Below are positions 54,255 to 63,768 of a stretch of DNA of 64,000 nucleotides, piece by piece. Under the pieces are notes generated by a model, which made no database searches, had not been told where the DNA came from, and saw nothing but the letters and a program-made list of their open reading frames with translations. Each line of letters starts with the position of its first letter. The first letter of the stretch is position 1. Origin of the DNA: Alloacidobacterium dinghuense (GTDB taxonomy: Bacteria > Acidobacteriota > Terriglobia > Terriglobales > Acidobacteriaceae); the NCBI RefSeq assembly GCF_014274465.1, contig NZ_CP060394.1, positions 2,728,001 to 2,792,000 of the forward strand, given 5' to 3'. Both the position numbers and the translations under genes were made by a program.

Positions 54255-54475
54255 TTTCGGGGAAAGACTCGATATTTCCATAGCCATGCTCGGCCATCAT
54301 TATCGCTCGCTGCCGATATAAGTCGGGACCCAACGGAGTGCAGGCTGCAAGACCACCCAGAGATGTGCCGCCTCTTTGCTTGATGGAAGACCGCGAGTTT
54401 GGAGAGTAATCTAGCGAAGTGCCACAGGTCACGTCGGCGCCCATTCAATATGAACCATTCCGGGGGGATAATCCG

Positions 54476-55465
54476 ATGCGCGCCCTTGTGTACACCGCGG
54501 TAAGAGTAGTAGAGATGCAGGAGCGCGAGCGACCGCAGCCTCTCCCGGGTGAGTCTGTGATTGCGATAGAAGCAGCAGGTATCTGTGGCTCTGACATGTC
54601 AGGTTTTCTGGGGCACAGCCGCCGCCGCGTTCCTCCTCTGGTGCTGGGCCATGAACTCGTTGGCAGGCTCAACGATGGCCGGAGAGTTGTGGCAAACCCT
54701 CTTGTAAGCTGCCGGAGATGCAGCGCCTGCCTGAGCGGTGCACTGAATCTCTGTTCTTCCTGGAGGCTCCTTGGGATGGATCAGATACCGGGATGTTTTG
54801 CTGAGTTCGTATCCGTTCCAATGGATCAGCTTTACGAGATTCCTGAAGCGATGCCTACCGTTCGCGCAGTGCTGGTCGAGCCTCTGGCGAATATCGTCCA
54901 TTTGTTCCGGCTCGCATCTCCGCAGCCGTTCTTCCGTCTGGGAATCGTGGGTGCGGGAACAATGGGCGCGCTTGCGTTGCTCACTGCAAATCGAATCGGC
55001 GTGCGCGAGGTGCTTATCCAGGACGTCAATGATGCGCGATTGGCCGCGATGCGCGACATGGGTGCAACCTTGGCTGTGAATGTAGCGACCGCCGAGGGCC
55101 GTGATGAAGCTCGCCGTTTTGCTGGAGCAGGTTTCGATCTCGTCCTCGATGCGAGCGGCTCCTCACCTGCCCGGCAAGCGGCATTCGACCTTTGCCGTCC
55201 CGGTGGACAGGTTGTTCTCCTGGGAATGGCGGAGGAAAGGAGTGAGATTGATTTTGTTGCCAGCATTCGCAAAGAGCATCGGGTGACAATGTCGTTCGCG
55301 TATACTCCGCTGGATTTCGAGCGCTCCCTCACTCTGTTGAAAGCCGGCGAGATCGATCTGACTTCGTGGACCAGAGTGTTGCCACTTGAAGAGGGCCAGC
55401 AGGCTTTCAACACGATCACGCAGTCTCCGGGGGGAACTCTCAAGATGGTGTTGCAGGTCTCATAG
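54476..55465 (+). CDS. Zinc-dependent alcohol/polyol dehydrogenase (MDR family)
   Basis: The 329-residue enzyme has the medium-chain dehydrogenase fold: catalytic zinc ligands Cys37 (GICGSD) and His59-Glu60 (VLGHE), a structural zinc cluster of four Cys (C79, C82, C85, C93) and a Rossmann motif (GIVGAGTMGALAL). It oxidises a secondary alcohol or polyol with NAD(P)+, like the threonine or sorbitol dehydrogenase branch. No signal peptide. The ATG at 54476 has a G-rich ribosome site (GGGGGGAT) eight bases upstream. It heads the plus-strand part of the PQQ locus. Confidence 0.88.
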   Translation: MRALVYTAVRVVEMQERERPQPLPGESVIAIEAAGICGSDMSGFLGHSRRRVPPLVLGHELVGRLNDGRRVVANPLVSCRRCSACLSGALNLCSSWRLLGMDQIPGCFAEFVSVPMDQLYEIPEAMPTVRAVLVEPLANIVHLFRLASPQPFFRLGIVGAGTMGALALLTANRIGVREVLIQDVNDARLAAMRDMGATLAVNVATAEGRDEARRFAGAGFDLVLDASGSSPARQAAFDLCRPGGQVVLLGMAEERSEIDFVASIRKEHRVTMSFAYTPLDFERSLTLLKAGEIDLTSWTRVLPLEEGQQAFNTITQSPGGTLKMVLQVS

Positions 55466-55668
55466 CGTTTTGGATTTTTTCTTGTGGCCCAGGTTGCGCT
55501 CCCTTCCCCACGCATGGAACAGATGGTCTATAGCTTCTCCCCCTGGATCGAGGCGGATTTGTATACTGCGCATGGCAGCCGAACGGACTGAACGAGAGCA
55601 GCCAGTTTTTCCAGTCGTCAAGATCGATCATCAGCATTCGCTAGAGGCCAGTCGAGAAAGGAGTGGGA

Positions 55669-56523
55669 ATGCGCCATCCGGTTGTCCCGGTAATGCTCGC
55701 CATGGTCTTTGCTCTCGTGACAACCGCAACGGGGCAGGAAGAGCCGAGCGGCGGTCAGAATACAGCGCAGCACCAGAGCATGACGCCAGAACAACGGGCC
55801 GCCAGCACACGCGCTCTTTTGGGCCTTGGTCCAGAGCCAGATAAAGCGGCCGCTGCACGCGGAGCGCCGCTTTACCAGAAGAACTGTGCGTTTTGCCACG
55901 GTCCACAGGCACGCGGCGCCACGGGCCCCAGCCTGATCACCTCGGACGAAGTGCTCAACGACGACCATGGGGAGCGATTGACCCCATTCCTGCAGAAGGG
56001 ACGCCCGGAAAGCGGGATGCCGGCCTTTGCCACGTTGCCGCTCGATCAGCTGAGGGACATTTCTGAGTTTCTGCATTTGCAGGTTGAGGAGGTCGCGAAT
56101 CGCGGGACGTATCATGTGCTGAACATTGTGGTTGGAAATGCTCCGAAAGGTCAGGCGTATGTGGCGGCTCGCTGCATGTCGTGCCATACAGGGGATACAT
56201 TTGCGCATATTGGCAGTAAGTTCCGCTCTGCCGAGCAGCTGCAGCATGAGTGGATCTGGCCGACGCGTGCTGGAAGCAGTACGCGGGCAGCCACAGCAAC
56301 TGTGAAGACGCTGGATGGCGCTACCATAACCGGGCGGGCTACACAGATAAGCGATTTTCGCATCACGCTGGTAGACAGCGCGGGGCAAACGCGTGTCGTC
56401 AATCTGGAACCTGGAGCTGAGGTGCAGATCAAGGATCCGCTTGCAGCGCATCAGGAAATGATTATGACGCTGACAAACGATGATATGCACAACGTCACGG
56501 CTTACCTAGCGACGCTGAAATGA
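55669..56523 (+). CDS. Diheme cytochrome c of a PQQ-dehydrogenase system
   Basis: The 284-residue protein has a signal peptide (VVPVMLAMVFALVTTATG), a first heme site CAFCH (73-77) with a class I domain, and a second heme site CMSCH (169-173). The second domain is interrupted by a beta-rich insert (about 206-250: VKTLDGATITGRATQISDFRITLVDSAGQ) before it ends NDDMHNVTAYLATLK. Such two-heme proteins often accompany or are fused to PQQ dehydrogenases in Acidobacteria. The ATG at 55669 has AAGGAG upstream. It overlaps the PQQ dehydrogenase by four bases (ATGA), which makes a paired electron-acceptor role very likely. Confidence 0.87.
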   Translation: MRHPVVPVMLAMVFALVTTATGQEEPSGGQNTAQHQSMTPEQRAASTRALLGLGPEPDKAAAARGAPLYQKNCAFCHGPQARGATGPSLITSDEVLNDDHGERLTPFLQKGRPESGMPAFATLPLDQLRDISEFLHLQVEEVANRGTYHVLNIVVGNAPKGQAYVAARCMSCHTGDTFAHIGSKFRSAEQLQHEWIWPTRAGSSTRAATATVKTLDGATITGRATQISDFRITLVDSAGQTRVVNLEPGAEVQIKDPLAAHQEMIMTLTNDDMHNVTAYLATLK

Positions 56524-58133
56524 AATTAGCCAGCGGAGCTTGCGCGGCAATCGCAACTGCAGCCTTGGCTGGTGCGAGCCCCGCTGTACCGCATGTTTCG
56601 CTCGACCCGAACGCAATCGGCAAAGCACCTATCACCAGCTGGACCACCTTCAACGGCGATTACAGTGGTCAGCGCTACAGCACGCTTACACAGATCGCGC
56701 CCGCCAATGTAAATCAGCTCGCCCAGCAATGGGTTTTCAAGATCACGGGAGTTGGGGCGCAGCGAGGCGCACCCGTTCCCGTGATCAAGTGCACGCCGCT
56801 TTTGGTCGACGGCGTAATCTACATCACCATTCCGGATCATGTGTGGGCGCTGGATGTGCGGACTGGAAGCCCCCTGTGGCGCTACGACTGGGTCGATCAT
56901 GGTGGCCATCTCGTGGGGCAGCGCGGGGTAGGGATCTGGAGGTCGACGGTTTTTTTCCTCACCCCGGATAACTGGCTCATCGCGCTGAATGCAAATACAG
57001 GGCGGGAACTGTGGAGGAGGAATTATGCCGACGCGCGCAAACAGTATTTCTCGACGTCGGCGCCTCTTATCGTCAAGAACCACGTAATTGTCGGGGTCGG
57101 CGGGGATGCGATGGACATGCCCGGATTCCTCGATTCATTCGATCCTGAAACGGGCGATCTGCAATGGACCTGGTGGTCGACGCCACGCAATGGCGATCCG
57201 GCGCTGAAGACGTGGCCGAATGAGGCGACATCGGACCACGGCGGTGGCATGACGTGGATGCCGGGAACTTACGATCCGGAACTAAATCTGCTCTACTGGC
57301 CAACTGGGAATACTAATCCAGTGTTTGCTGGGCAGGGGCGTCCAGGTGCCAATCTATGGACGGAAGCGATCGTCGCGCTCGATTTGGATACAGGGAAATT
57401 GAAGTGGTATTTCCAGGTTTCGCCCCACGACACGCATGATTTCGACAATACGACGGCTCCGATTCTCTTTGATCAGGTTGTGGACGGGAAGCCGCGCAAG
57501 TTGGTCGCGCAGGCAGCTCGGAACGGCTTCTTTATAACGCTTGATCGAGTTACAGGCAAATATCTTGTGGTGAAGCCGTATGTGCCTCTGGACTATTACT
57601 CAGGCCTTTCGCAGGAGGGGGAACCTATCCCGTTTCCCGATAAGGATCCTACGGTCGGCGGTTCCATCAACATCGTGAATGCGTCAAACTGGCCGGCCCC
57701 TGCGTACAATCCGCAAACCGGCTTGGTCTATGTCAACTCAGTCGAAGGAAAGGCTATTTACTACCTGACCGATGACAGCAAAGAACCGTCAGGTTATGGA
57801 GGCACGGGTATGAGCATTGGCTATTCGCAGCGCGTGCTGCAGGCGATCGATCCGCTTACAGGCAATGCAGTGTGGAAGCATGCGTATCCGAACCTGAATA
57901 ATGCACCGACCACAGTTGGTCCGAGCATTCTGACGACCGCAAGCAATCTGCTTGTTACCGGTGACGACCAGAAGAATGTGATCATCTACAGTGCCGATAA
58001 AGGTGATGTGCTTTGGCATCACGAAGTTGGCGCCAATGAATCGGGTGGGGTGATTACCTACATTCTGGATGGAAAACAATATGTTTTGTTCGGAGCAGGT
58101 GACAGCCTCTACGCCTGGAGCCTGCCTCAATGA
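56520..58133 (+). CDS. PQQ-dependent dehydrogenase (quinoprotein, no own heme)
   Basis: The 537-residue periplasmic enzyme has a signal peptide (residues 1-22) and an eight-bladed propeller with tryptophan-docking repeats: TPLLVDGVIYITIPDHVWALDVRTGSPLWRYD, ALDLDTGKLKWYFQVSPHDTHDFDNTTAP, AIDPLTGNAVWKHAYP. It should oxidise an alcohol, polyol or sugar derivative using PQQ. There is no CxxCH, so electrons must go to the overlapping diheme cytochrome. The typical adjacent disulfide of methanol dehydrogenases is not visible. It ends close to the SDR gene, which starts 46 bases on. Confidence 0.9.
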   Translation: MKLASGACAAIATAALAGASPAVPHVSLDPNAIGKAPITSWTTFNGDYSGQRYSTLTQIAPANVNQLAQQWVFKITGVGAQRGAPVPVIKCTPLLVDGVIYITIPDHVWALDVRTGSPLWRYDWVDHGGHLVGQRGVGIWRSTVFFLTPDNWLIALNANTGRELWRRNYADARKQYFSTSAPLIVKNHVIVGVGGDAMDMPGFLDSFDPETGDLQWTWWSTPRNGDPALKTWPNEATSDHGGGMTWMPGTYDPELNLLYWPTGNTNPVFAGQGRPGANLWTEAIVALDLDTGKLKWYFQVSPHDTHDFDNTTAPILFDQVVDGKPRKLVAQAARNGFFITLDRVTGKYLVVKPYVPLDYYSGLSQEGEPIPFPDKDPTVGGSINIVNASNWPAPAYNPQTGLVYVNSVEGKAIYYLTDDSKEPSGYGGTGMSIGYSQRVLQAIDPLTGNAVWKHAYPNLNNAPTTVGPSILTTASNLLVTGDDQKNVIIYSADKGDVLWHHEVGANESGGVITYILDGKQYVLFGAGDSLYAWSLPQ

Positions 58134-58179
58134 AGGCCAATTGCACCCATTACGGCAGTTCATGAACAGGAGATAGGAG

Positions 58180-58935
58180 ATGATCATTAGTCTGAAAGGC
58201 CGAACGGCGGTTATTACGGGAGGAAGCCGTGGTCTTGGTGAAGCAATGGCAAAGGCTCTGGCCGAAGCAGGCGCGAACGTTGCGTTGGTCGCACGCGACA
58301 GCAAGCGTCTGGCACTGGTGCGCGATGCCATTGAGGAAACGGGCGGAACAGCTGCCATCTTTACCGCCGACGTGACGCAGGAGAAAGAGGTCGCCATCCT
58401 GGCGGATGCCGTAAATCAGCGCTTCGGAGCTGCACAGATTCTCATTAACAATGCGGGAACGAATATCCGGAAGAATCTGGTGGATTACTCGCTGGAGGAG
58501 TTTCGCAGCGTTCTGGACTCGAGTTTGATCTCGACATTTCTGATGTGCCGCGCATTTGTGCCGGGAATGAAGGGTTCCGGTTACGGCCGCGTTCTGAACA
58601 TGACTTCGATTATGAGTCATGTGTCGTTACCGGGGCGTACCGCGTATTCCTCTGCAAAGGCGGCTCTTCTCGGTCTCACACGCGCGCTAGCGCTGGAATT
58701 GGCCGGCGAAGGAATCACCGTCAACGGTATTAGCCCGGGGCCTTTCGGAACGGACATGAATGCGGCGGTGATGAACAATCCGGAAGCCAATGCCTTGTTT
58801 CTTGCGAGCCTGCCGGTTGGGAGATGGGGCAAGATCGAGGAGATTGGCGCCCTCGCCTGCTATCTGTGCTCCGAAGACGCGGGATTTATCACGGGAACCG
58901 ACATCCTCATCGACGGCGGGTGGACGGCCAAGTAA
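58180..58935 (+). CDS. Short-chain dehydrogenase/reductase
   Basis: The 251-residue enzyme has the classical SDR pattern: cofactor motif TGGSRGLG (residues 13-20), NNAG (90-93) and active site Ser143, Tyr156, Lys160 (TAYSSAK). It ends with the IDGGWTAK tail usual for gluconate 5-dehydrogenase and related reductases. It is cytoplasmic. ATG at 58180 has AGGAG upstream. Its place after the PQQ dehydrogenase suggests that it acts on the product once inside the cell, although the substrate is unknown. Confidence 0.9.
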   Translation: MIISLKGRTAVITGGSRGLGEAMAKALAEAGANVALVARDSKRLALVRDAIEETGGTAAIFTADVTQEKEVAILADAVNQRFGAAQILINNAGTNIRKNLVDYSLEEFRSVLDSSLISTFLMCRAFVPGMKGSGYGRVLNMTSIMSHVSLPGRTAYSSAKAALLGLTRALALELAGEGITVNGISPGPFGTDMNAAVMNNPEANALFLASLPVGRWGKIEEIGALACYLCSEDAGFITGTDILIDGGWTAK

Positions 58936-58984
58936 CTCGGCCATGTGAGAAAGATAAATATGCCGTCGCGTTGGCCGACTCTAG

Positions 58985-59854
58985 CTACTTATTCACAGCA
59001 GGCGACTGCGTATGCGAGGGCTGCGGCGGCACATAGTCGACCAGCGTGTCGACGGGCTTTTTCCCGGCCCATGCGATGCCACGCAGCAGCATTTGCTGAA
59101 TTTGATAATTGCTGAAGTTCGCGTACTCATGCCCCTGCATCCAGACGAACGCCCTGGCCGGCTCACCACCTGGCAAAGCGTGTTCATAGATCCAGATCTG
59201 CGGCACAACTTCTCCTTTGTGCGCGCCAGCGCTCGGCGTCCCCGGTATGACGGCGGTAGCCAGGACATGCATGCTCGGGTTCTGCGCCCAGGTCATGTTG
59301 TAGAAGGCTTCGTCGAAGATGGTGATGTTTGACATGCCCTTCATGATGGGGTTGGCAGCGTCAACGATTGTATAAGGGATGGGCGCGCCTAATGTGTAGT
59401 TGACCTCACCGTGCTTTTTTGCGCCTCCGACAAGTGTGGCGAAATATGCGGGGTCGGGGCCGCACAGTGAATCGTGAATGCTGACTAATCCGCCTCCGCG
59501 CTTAATATACGCTTCGAGAGCAGCCTTTTCCTCATCGATGAGATAGCCTGCATCTCCCTTGTAGATAATCACGACGTCGGCGTGCTCCAGATCTGCGGCG
59601 CGGGGTGCGTGCAGGGCCCCGTCGACTACGGCGCCATGTTCGGTAAGAAGCTTGCTCCAGTCAGCAAGGAACTGCGGATAGTCATGCTGTCCCGGCTGGT
59701 GGGATTTGAGCCCGGCCCATATGTAGATGTGCATTCCGGTGGGATTCTGATCCCACGGGCGCGGCGCCTGCGCATTGGCGCTCGTGGCCTGGCAATTGGC
59801 CTGCGGCGTCAGCACAGCGGTGAATGCAAGTAGCAGAAGAAGAGCCAGCGGCAT
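58985..59854 (-). CDS. Exported ThuA-like glutamine-amidotransferase-fold protein
   Basis: The 289-residue protein has a signal peptide (LALLLLLAFTAVLTPQANCQA) and a ThuA-type fold (DYPQFLADWSKLLTEHGAVVDG, ADVVIIYKGDAGYLIDEEKAALEAYIKRGGGLVSIHDS, EAFYNMTWAQNPSMHVLATA, VWMQGHEYANFSN). ThuA proteins are linked to use of trehalose and other sugars and to 3-ketosugar pathways. The start is uncertain: I use the ATG at 59852-59854, with no strong ribosome site; the frame stays open to 60148. It lies downstream of the second PQQ dehydrogenase on the same strand. Confidence 0.75.
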   Translation of the reverse strand: MPLALLLLLAFTAVLTPQANCQATSANAQAPRPWDQNPTGMHIYIWAGLKSHQPGQHDYPQFLADWSKLLTEHGAVVDGALHAPRAADLEHADVVIIYKGDAGYLIDEEKAALEAYIKRGGGLVSIHDSLCGPDPAYFATLVGGAKKHGEVNYTLGAPIPYTIVDAANPIMKGMSNITIFDEAFYNMTWAQNPSMHVLATAVIPGTPSAGAHKGEVVPQIWIYEHALPGGEPARAFVWMQGHEYANFSNYQIQQMLLRGIAWAGKKPVDTLVDYVPPQPSHTQSPAVNK

Positions 59855-60032
59855 GAGGTCGCAATATCTTTTCTTTGCATAGAACGCCCCTATGGTCCGC
59901 TGGAGTGTAAGTGAATATTGGAGACAATCTGGACGGATACCCAAAACAGAGCTCTCGTTAAAGTCTACAGGTGGCGATGCTTCACGAAACATCTCAAAGC
60001 GCACCATAGATACTAGATTCGGATTCGGCCTG

Positions 60033-62399
60033 TCAATTCGGCGCCGAGCCACTCTTGGGAAAAGACCTTGCCAGATAGGCGGAAATTTCATCAAACTCCT
60101 CATCGGTAGCAACCGCTCCGCGACCAGCCATTGTTTGAACAAGATCATTCCACTCCTTCGCGTCCATATGTCGCGTGGCCGACCAGTTCGCCGAGTGGCA
60201 CCCGGAGCAAACCCTGAGCATGAGCTCCCGTCCTGGACCGGGAGGAAAGAGAGATGCCTGGGTGGCAGCCGGTTCCACGGCGATATCAGGCTTGCCAGAG
60301 CCTGCGGAAGCAGCTGGCTCTGGCTGCGTAGCTATGTGGCTCTCCAAAACAGAGGAGACGGCATTCGATCCTGATAGTGAATAGGCAATGACTGCATCGC
60401 TGAGGAGCGGGGCGCCGATAAGACCGCCCCCAGTTGCAACAACAGCCACATATTGAGTCCCGCGTTCATCTGCGTAGGTGATGGGTGTGGACTCGGCGGC
60501 CGCCGGAAGCTTTACCGTCCAGATTTCCTTGCCCGTTTTTTCATCGAAGGCACGGAAGCGAGCGTCGTCTGTGGCGCCGATGAAGATGAGTCCGCTCGCC
60601 GTAACGATGGCTCCGCCCAGACCTGGCCGGCCCGTATCCTGCTTGCCTTCGGGCAAGCTGTCGGTCACTCCGAGCGTGGATCTCCAGGCGATTTTTCCGG
60701 TGTTGACGTTCACTGCAACCAATTGTCCCCAGGGAGTCGGTGTACAGGGCAAGTGATTGGCAGGATTCCAAAAGCGTTGCATACCAGCAAGTGGACCGGA
60801 GTTGATGTAGCTCCCGTCTGGATTACGAATGATGCGCATCGGCTGCGCGAGATTGTTTACGTTGACAATAAAGAAGCCCGACTTCGGATCGAAGGCTCCG
60901 CCGTAGTAATTGACGCCACCCTGCGTGCCGGGCATGGGGACGGTGTAACGGTCGAGTTGAGTCGGCGTAAATTCAACCTCGCCCAGCAGCATATCGTTGT
61001 CGTCAACGTACTTCTCGCACCATGCCTTATGCTCCGGAGTGTCTTTGTAGAGATTCGACCGGCTCAGCGTCACCTGAGAAAGCGGTTCCGGCAGGACCGG
61101 AACGGGCTGGGTAGGGGACGTCTGCTCACCCGGCACGTTGCTCTTTGGAACAGACCGTTCTATCACATCGTAGATTGGCTTGCCGGTGACACGATTGAGA
61201 ATGAACATCAATCCATTCTTGTTGACCGTGGCGACAGCCGGAATGATTTCGGCGCCATGTCTTACGTTGAACAGAGTTGGAGGCGATTGCGTGTCCATGT
61301 CCCAGATGTCATGGTGAACTACCTGGAAATACCACAGCAATTTGCCAGTATCAGCCTTGACGGCCACGAGAGAGGAGCCAAATAAATTATCGCCGGGGCG
61401 ATCCACGCCGACGCGGTCATTGTTCGGAGCTCCGAAGGGCATGTAGAGAATGCCGCGCTCCACATCGACGGTCATGTAACCCCAGACGTTTACACCCGAA
61501 CGGTTCTTCCAACTGTCTCCTGCCCAGGTCTCATGCCCTTTCTCTCCGGGAAGAGGTACGGAGTGAAACGTCCAGACAAGTTTGCCGGTTCTTGCATCCC
61601 AGGCGCGCGTGTCGCCTGCTGGCCCTAAGCCTCCATCCTTACCGCCCGGTCCTTCACCGGGCCCCGCGCCAGTTATGATCAAGTTCTTGTATATGGTGGG
61701 CGGCGACGGCAGGATATAACTCTTGTCGATGCCAGTCCTCATCACCTCCGGCGTTTTCAGGTTAACCATTCCGTTAACGCCGAAGCTCGCATTGAGATGG
61801 CCGGTTGCCGCGCTGATTGAGTACATTCTTCCGCGGCGCGTCCCGAAGATGATCGCCGCGCCGGAACTACCTTCTCCGGGCCAATATGCTGCGCCGCGCA
61901 AGGAAGCGTTATCACCATCCGGAATCTCGAAGACCCACTTCTCCTGGCCCGTCGATGAATCCAACGCAACCACGCGGCTGTAAGGTGTGACCACATACAT
62001 GGTTTGACCGACCACCAGCGGTTGATCTTCAGACTGGTGGAAGCCCGCTCCGCTGTAGGAACGCTTGGCGTCAGCATGACTCGGTTCCACCTTCGTGACG
62101 GGTCTCATGTGATAAACCCAGGCAATCTTCAGGTCACGAACGTTTCTCGGCGTGATCTGGATCAGAGTCGAATACCGCTCTCCTCCCGGGTCATGGCCGA
62201 CCATCGGCCAGTCTGCGGGTGCGTCCAAAGACGCCGATCCAAGTGTTGAGTCATTTTGACCTCCTGTGCCAGAGGCAAGGAGCGGTATAAACAACAACAA
62301 GCAAACCAGGCCGCTCGACGATATCTTTCTCAGGCAAGGCAGGCGCCGAATGGTGCACACCGGCGCGAAGATTTTCGTGAGTGTTTGTTTCCCGATCAC
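60033..62399 (-). CDS. PQQ-dependent dehydrogenase with fused C-terminal cytochrome c
   Basis: The 788-residue quinohemoprotein has an N-terminal signal region (SSSGLVCLLLFIPLLASG, about residues 28-45) and the propeller (DWPMVGHDPGGERYSTLIQI, VVALDSSTGQEKWVFEIPD, LVAVKADTGKLLWYFQVVHHDIWDMDTQSPP). At the C-terminus is a monoheme cytochrome domain with CSGCH (731-735). It should oxidise alcohols or sugars in the periplasm and pass electrons through its own heme. Start is the GTG at 62397-62399, though a GTG 13 codons further in would also give a signal peptide. The heme is built in, unlike in the PQQ enzyme at 56520, so the locus has two differently wired quinoproteins. Confidence 0.92.
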   Translation of the reverse strand: MIGKQTLTKIFAPVCTIRRLPCLRKISSSGLVCLLLFIPLLASGTGGQNDSTLGSASLDAPADWPMVGHDPGGERYSTLIQITPRNVRDLKIAWVYHMRPVTKVEPSHADAKRSYSGAGFHQSEDQPLVVGQTMYVVTPYSRVVALDSSTGQEKWVFEIPDGDNASLRGAAYWPGEGSSGAAIIFGTRRGRMYSISAATGHLNASFGVNGMVNLKTPEVMRTGIDKSYILPSPPTIYKNLIITGAGPGEGPGGKDGGLGPAGDTRAWDARTGKLVWTFHSVPLPGEKGHETWAGDSWKNRSGVNVWGYMTVDVERGILYMPFGAPNNDRVGVDRPGDNLFGSSLVAVKADTGKLLWYFQVVHHDIWDMDTQSPPTLFNVRHGAEIIPAVATVNKNGLMFILNRVTGKPIYDVIERSVPKSNVPGEQTSPTQPVPVLPEPLSQVTLSRSNLYKDTPEHKAWCEKYVDDNDMLLGEVEFTPTQLDRYTVPMPGTQGGVNYYGGAFDPKSGFFIVNVNNLAQPMRIIRNPDGSYINSGPLAGMQRFWNPANHLPCTPTPWGQLVAVNVNTGKIAWRSTLGVTDSLPEGKQDTGRPGLGGAIVTASGLIFIGATDDARFRAFDEKTGKEIWTVKLPAAAESTPITYADERGTQYVAVVATGGGLIGAPLLSDAVIAYSLSGSNAVSSVLESHIATQPEPAASAGSGKPDIAVEPAATQASLFPPGPGRELMLRVCSGCHSANWSATRHMDAKEWNDLVQTMAGRGAVATDEEFDEISAYLARSFPKSGSAPN

Positions 62400-62604
62400 C
62401 CGGTATCCCTAAGCTAGTGGAGGCGTATCAAATTGTAGAAGGCATGGCACGATTTCGGCCATATTCGCCGCAAATTGTGAATGCTGGTTGGACGTGATCT
62501 AAAATCTCCATTTGGTCGTCTGAATTGCAATTGGTGCTCTTCGCCAAGATAAAGCTACGTTATCGCAAAGGCAGCAGTTCCGGGCCTATTGTCGGCAAGA
62601 ACAA

Positions 62605-62973
62605 CTATAAGTTCGAGCCGAAGGCCAGCAGACGGCCGTCGCAATCCTTTACTACAAACTCACGCATGTTCCATGGCATGTTGGCAAGCTTCCGGGTGAA
62701 TTCCACGCCCTTGGCCGCATACTCAGCATAAAGCGCATCCACATCTGCTACAGAGAAGTATGCGTCGAGCAGTTCGTCCGCATATTTGTCTGGATTCGCC
62801 GTCGGTGGCTCGGCGCAACGGAAGTGAATCGGGCGCTGGTCACGCGCTACGATGGCATAGACCGGCGGATCCTGCCACGTCCCCTGACACTCGAAGCCAA
62901 GCTTGTCTTTGTAATAGGCGAGCGTGCCGGGGATGTCCATGGTGAAGAACAGGGGCGCGATCTGACGAATCAT
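62605..62973 (-). CDS. VOC-superfamily (glyoxalase/bleomycin-resistance-like) protein
   Basis: The 122-residue protein has one VOC fold (MIRQIAPLFFTMDIPGTLAYYKDKLGFECQGTW, HFRCAEPPTANP, AYFSVADVDALYAEYAAKGVEF, REFVVKDCDGRLLAFG). Possible metal ligands are the His in HFRC and Glu in REFVVKD. Function could be glyoxalase, dioxygenase or resistance binding; nothing in the neighbourhood decides. I start it at the ATG at 62971-62973 as in relatives; an upstream in-frame ATG at 63006 is possible. Confidence 0.82.
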   Translation of the reverse strand: MIRQIAPLFFTMDIPGTLAYYKDKLGFECQGTWQDPPVYAIVARDQRPIHFRCAEPPTANPDKYADELLDAYFSVADVDALYAEYAAKGVEFTRKLANMPWNMREFVVKDCDGRLLAFGSNL

Positions 62974-63030
62974 TGACCAAGTGTACTGCAGTTCTTCCTG
63001 CACCATCGCATGAGCCCAGGCTCTGAATCT

Positions 63031-63768
63031 TCACGCGGACAGTCGTTTCAGCATCTCGCGCGCGCTCCGGAACCAGGGTCGTTCTCGGCGGCGCAGATAG
63101 TCGGGCATCGTGGGTTTCTTATCGAGCACTTTCTGTGCCCATTCGCGAGCCTCGGCGTTGCGCCCCTCGGATGCCAGCATACCCGCGAAATTCAAGTACG
63201 TCTCCGACGACGTCGACTTGTTGGTTGCTTGCCGGAAGAGCGCCTCGGCTTTTTCTTTCTGTCCGGTTTGCGCATAGGAGTGGGCCAGCAATCCAGCGGC
63301 ACGATGGAAATCGTAGTCTCCCTCTTCGCCGACCACCCGTTCCAGATCAGGTAACGCGGCCGCCGCGTCGCCTGCCTGGAGGGCGCAAACGCCACGCCGG
63401 TAAAACGGATCGAGAGTATCAGCACGCGCGGCAATGGCCTTGTCGAACGCGGCTCGCGCCAACTGGAGCCTGCCGTCGTCCATGTAAAGGTCGCCGAGTT
63501 CTTCATAATTCCCCGCCGACGGATTGTCTCGAACCATCGTTTCGAGTTCGCCGATCCGCTTGCGGCGCGGAAAAACCTTGAAGGACTGGCGGAGCAGTCC
63601 AACGTCTGGAACCACCTCGATAAAGATATAGATGAGCGCGCCGAGTGGACCGAGAAAGAGGATGATAAAAATCCAATACGTGTCCGGCCGTCGCCGGATG
63701 AAGTGGATGATCGCAAAACCCTGCAGCAGCAAGCCCCATGGGTATAGCAGATGACTCAGGATTCCCAT
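63031..63768 (-). CDS. Membrane protein with TPR repeats
   Basis: The 245-residue protein has two N-terminal helices (about 5-25 and 30-55: TYWIFIILFLGPLGALIYIFIEVVPD) resembling a phospholipase-D N-terminal (PLDc_N) segment. A TPR solenoid follows (about 85-230: NYEELGDLYMDDGRLQLARAAFDKAI, FYRRGVCALQAGDAAAALPDLERVV, LLAHSYAQTGQKEKAEALFRQA). Such proteins are probably scaffolds in the membrane; function unknown. The ATG has no remarkable ribosome site. Confidence 0.8.
   Translation of the reverse strand: MGILSHLLYPWGLLLQGFAIIHFIRRRPDTYWIFIILFLGPLGALIYIFIEVVPDVGLLRQSFKVFPRRKRIGELETMVRDNPSAGNYEELGDLYMDDGRLQLARAAFDKAIAARADTLDPFYRRGVCALQAGDAAAALPDLERVVGEEGDYDFHRAAGLLAHSYAQTGQKEKAEALFRQATNKSTSSETYLNFAGMLASEGRNAEAREWAQKVLDKKPTMPDYLRRRERPWFRSAREMLKRLSA

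Noticed and set aside
54255-54475. Minus-strand frame (54235-54444) with GTSLGGLAA text resembling an esterase elbow
   Set aside because: Too short, overlaps the end of the anti-sigma gene, and nothing else of a hydrolase is present.
60453-61385. 310-codon plus-strand frame inside the PQQ-cytochrome gene
   Set aside because: Shadow of the minus-strand quinoprotein.
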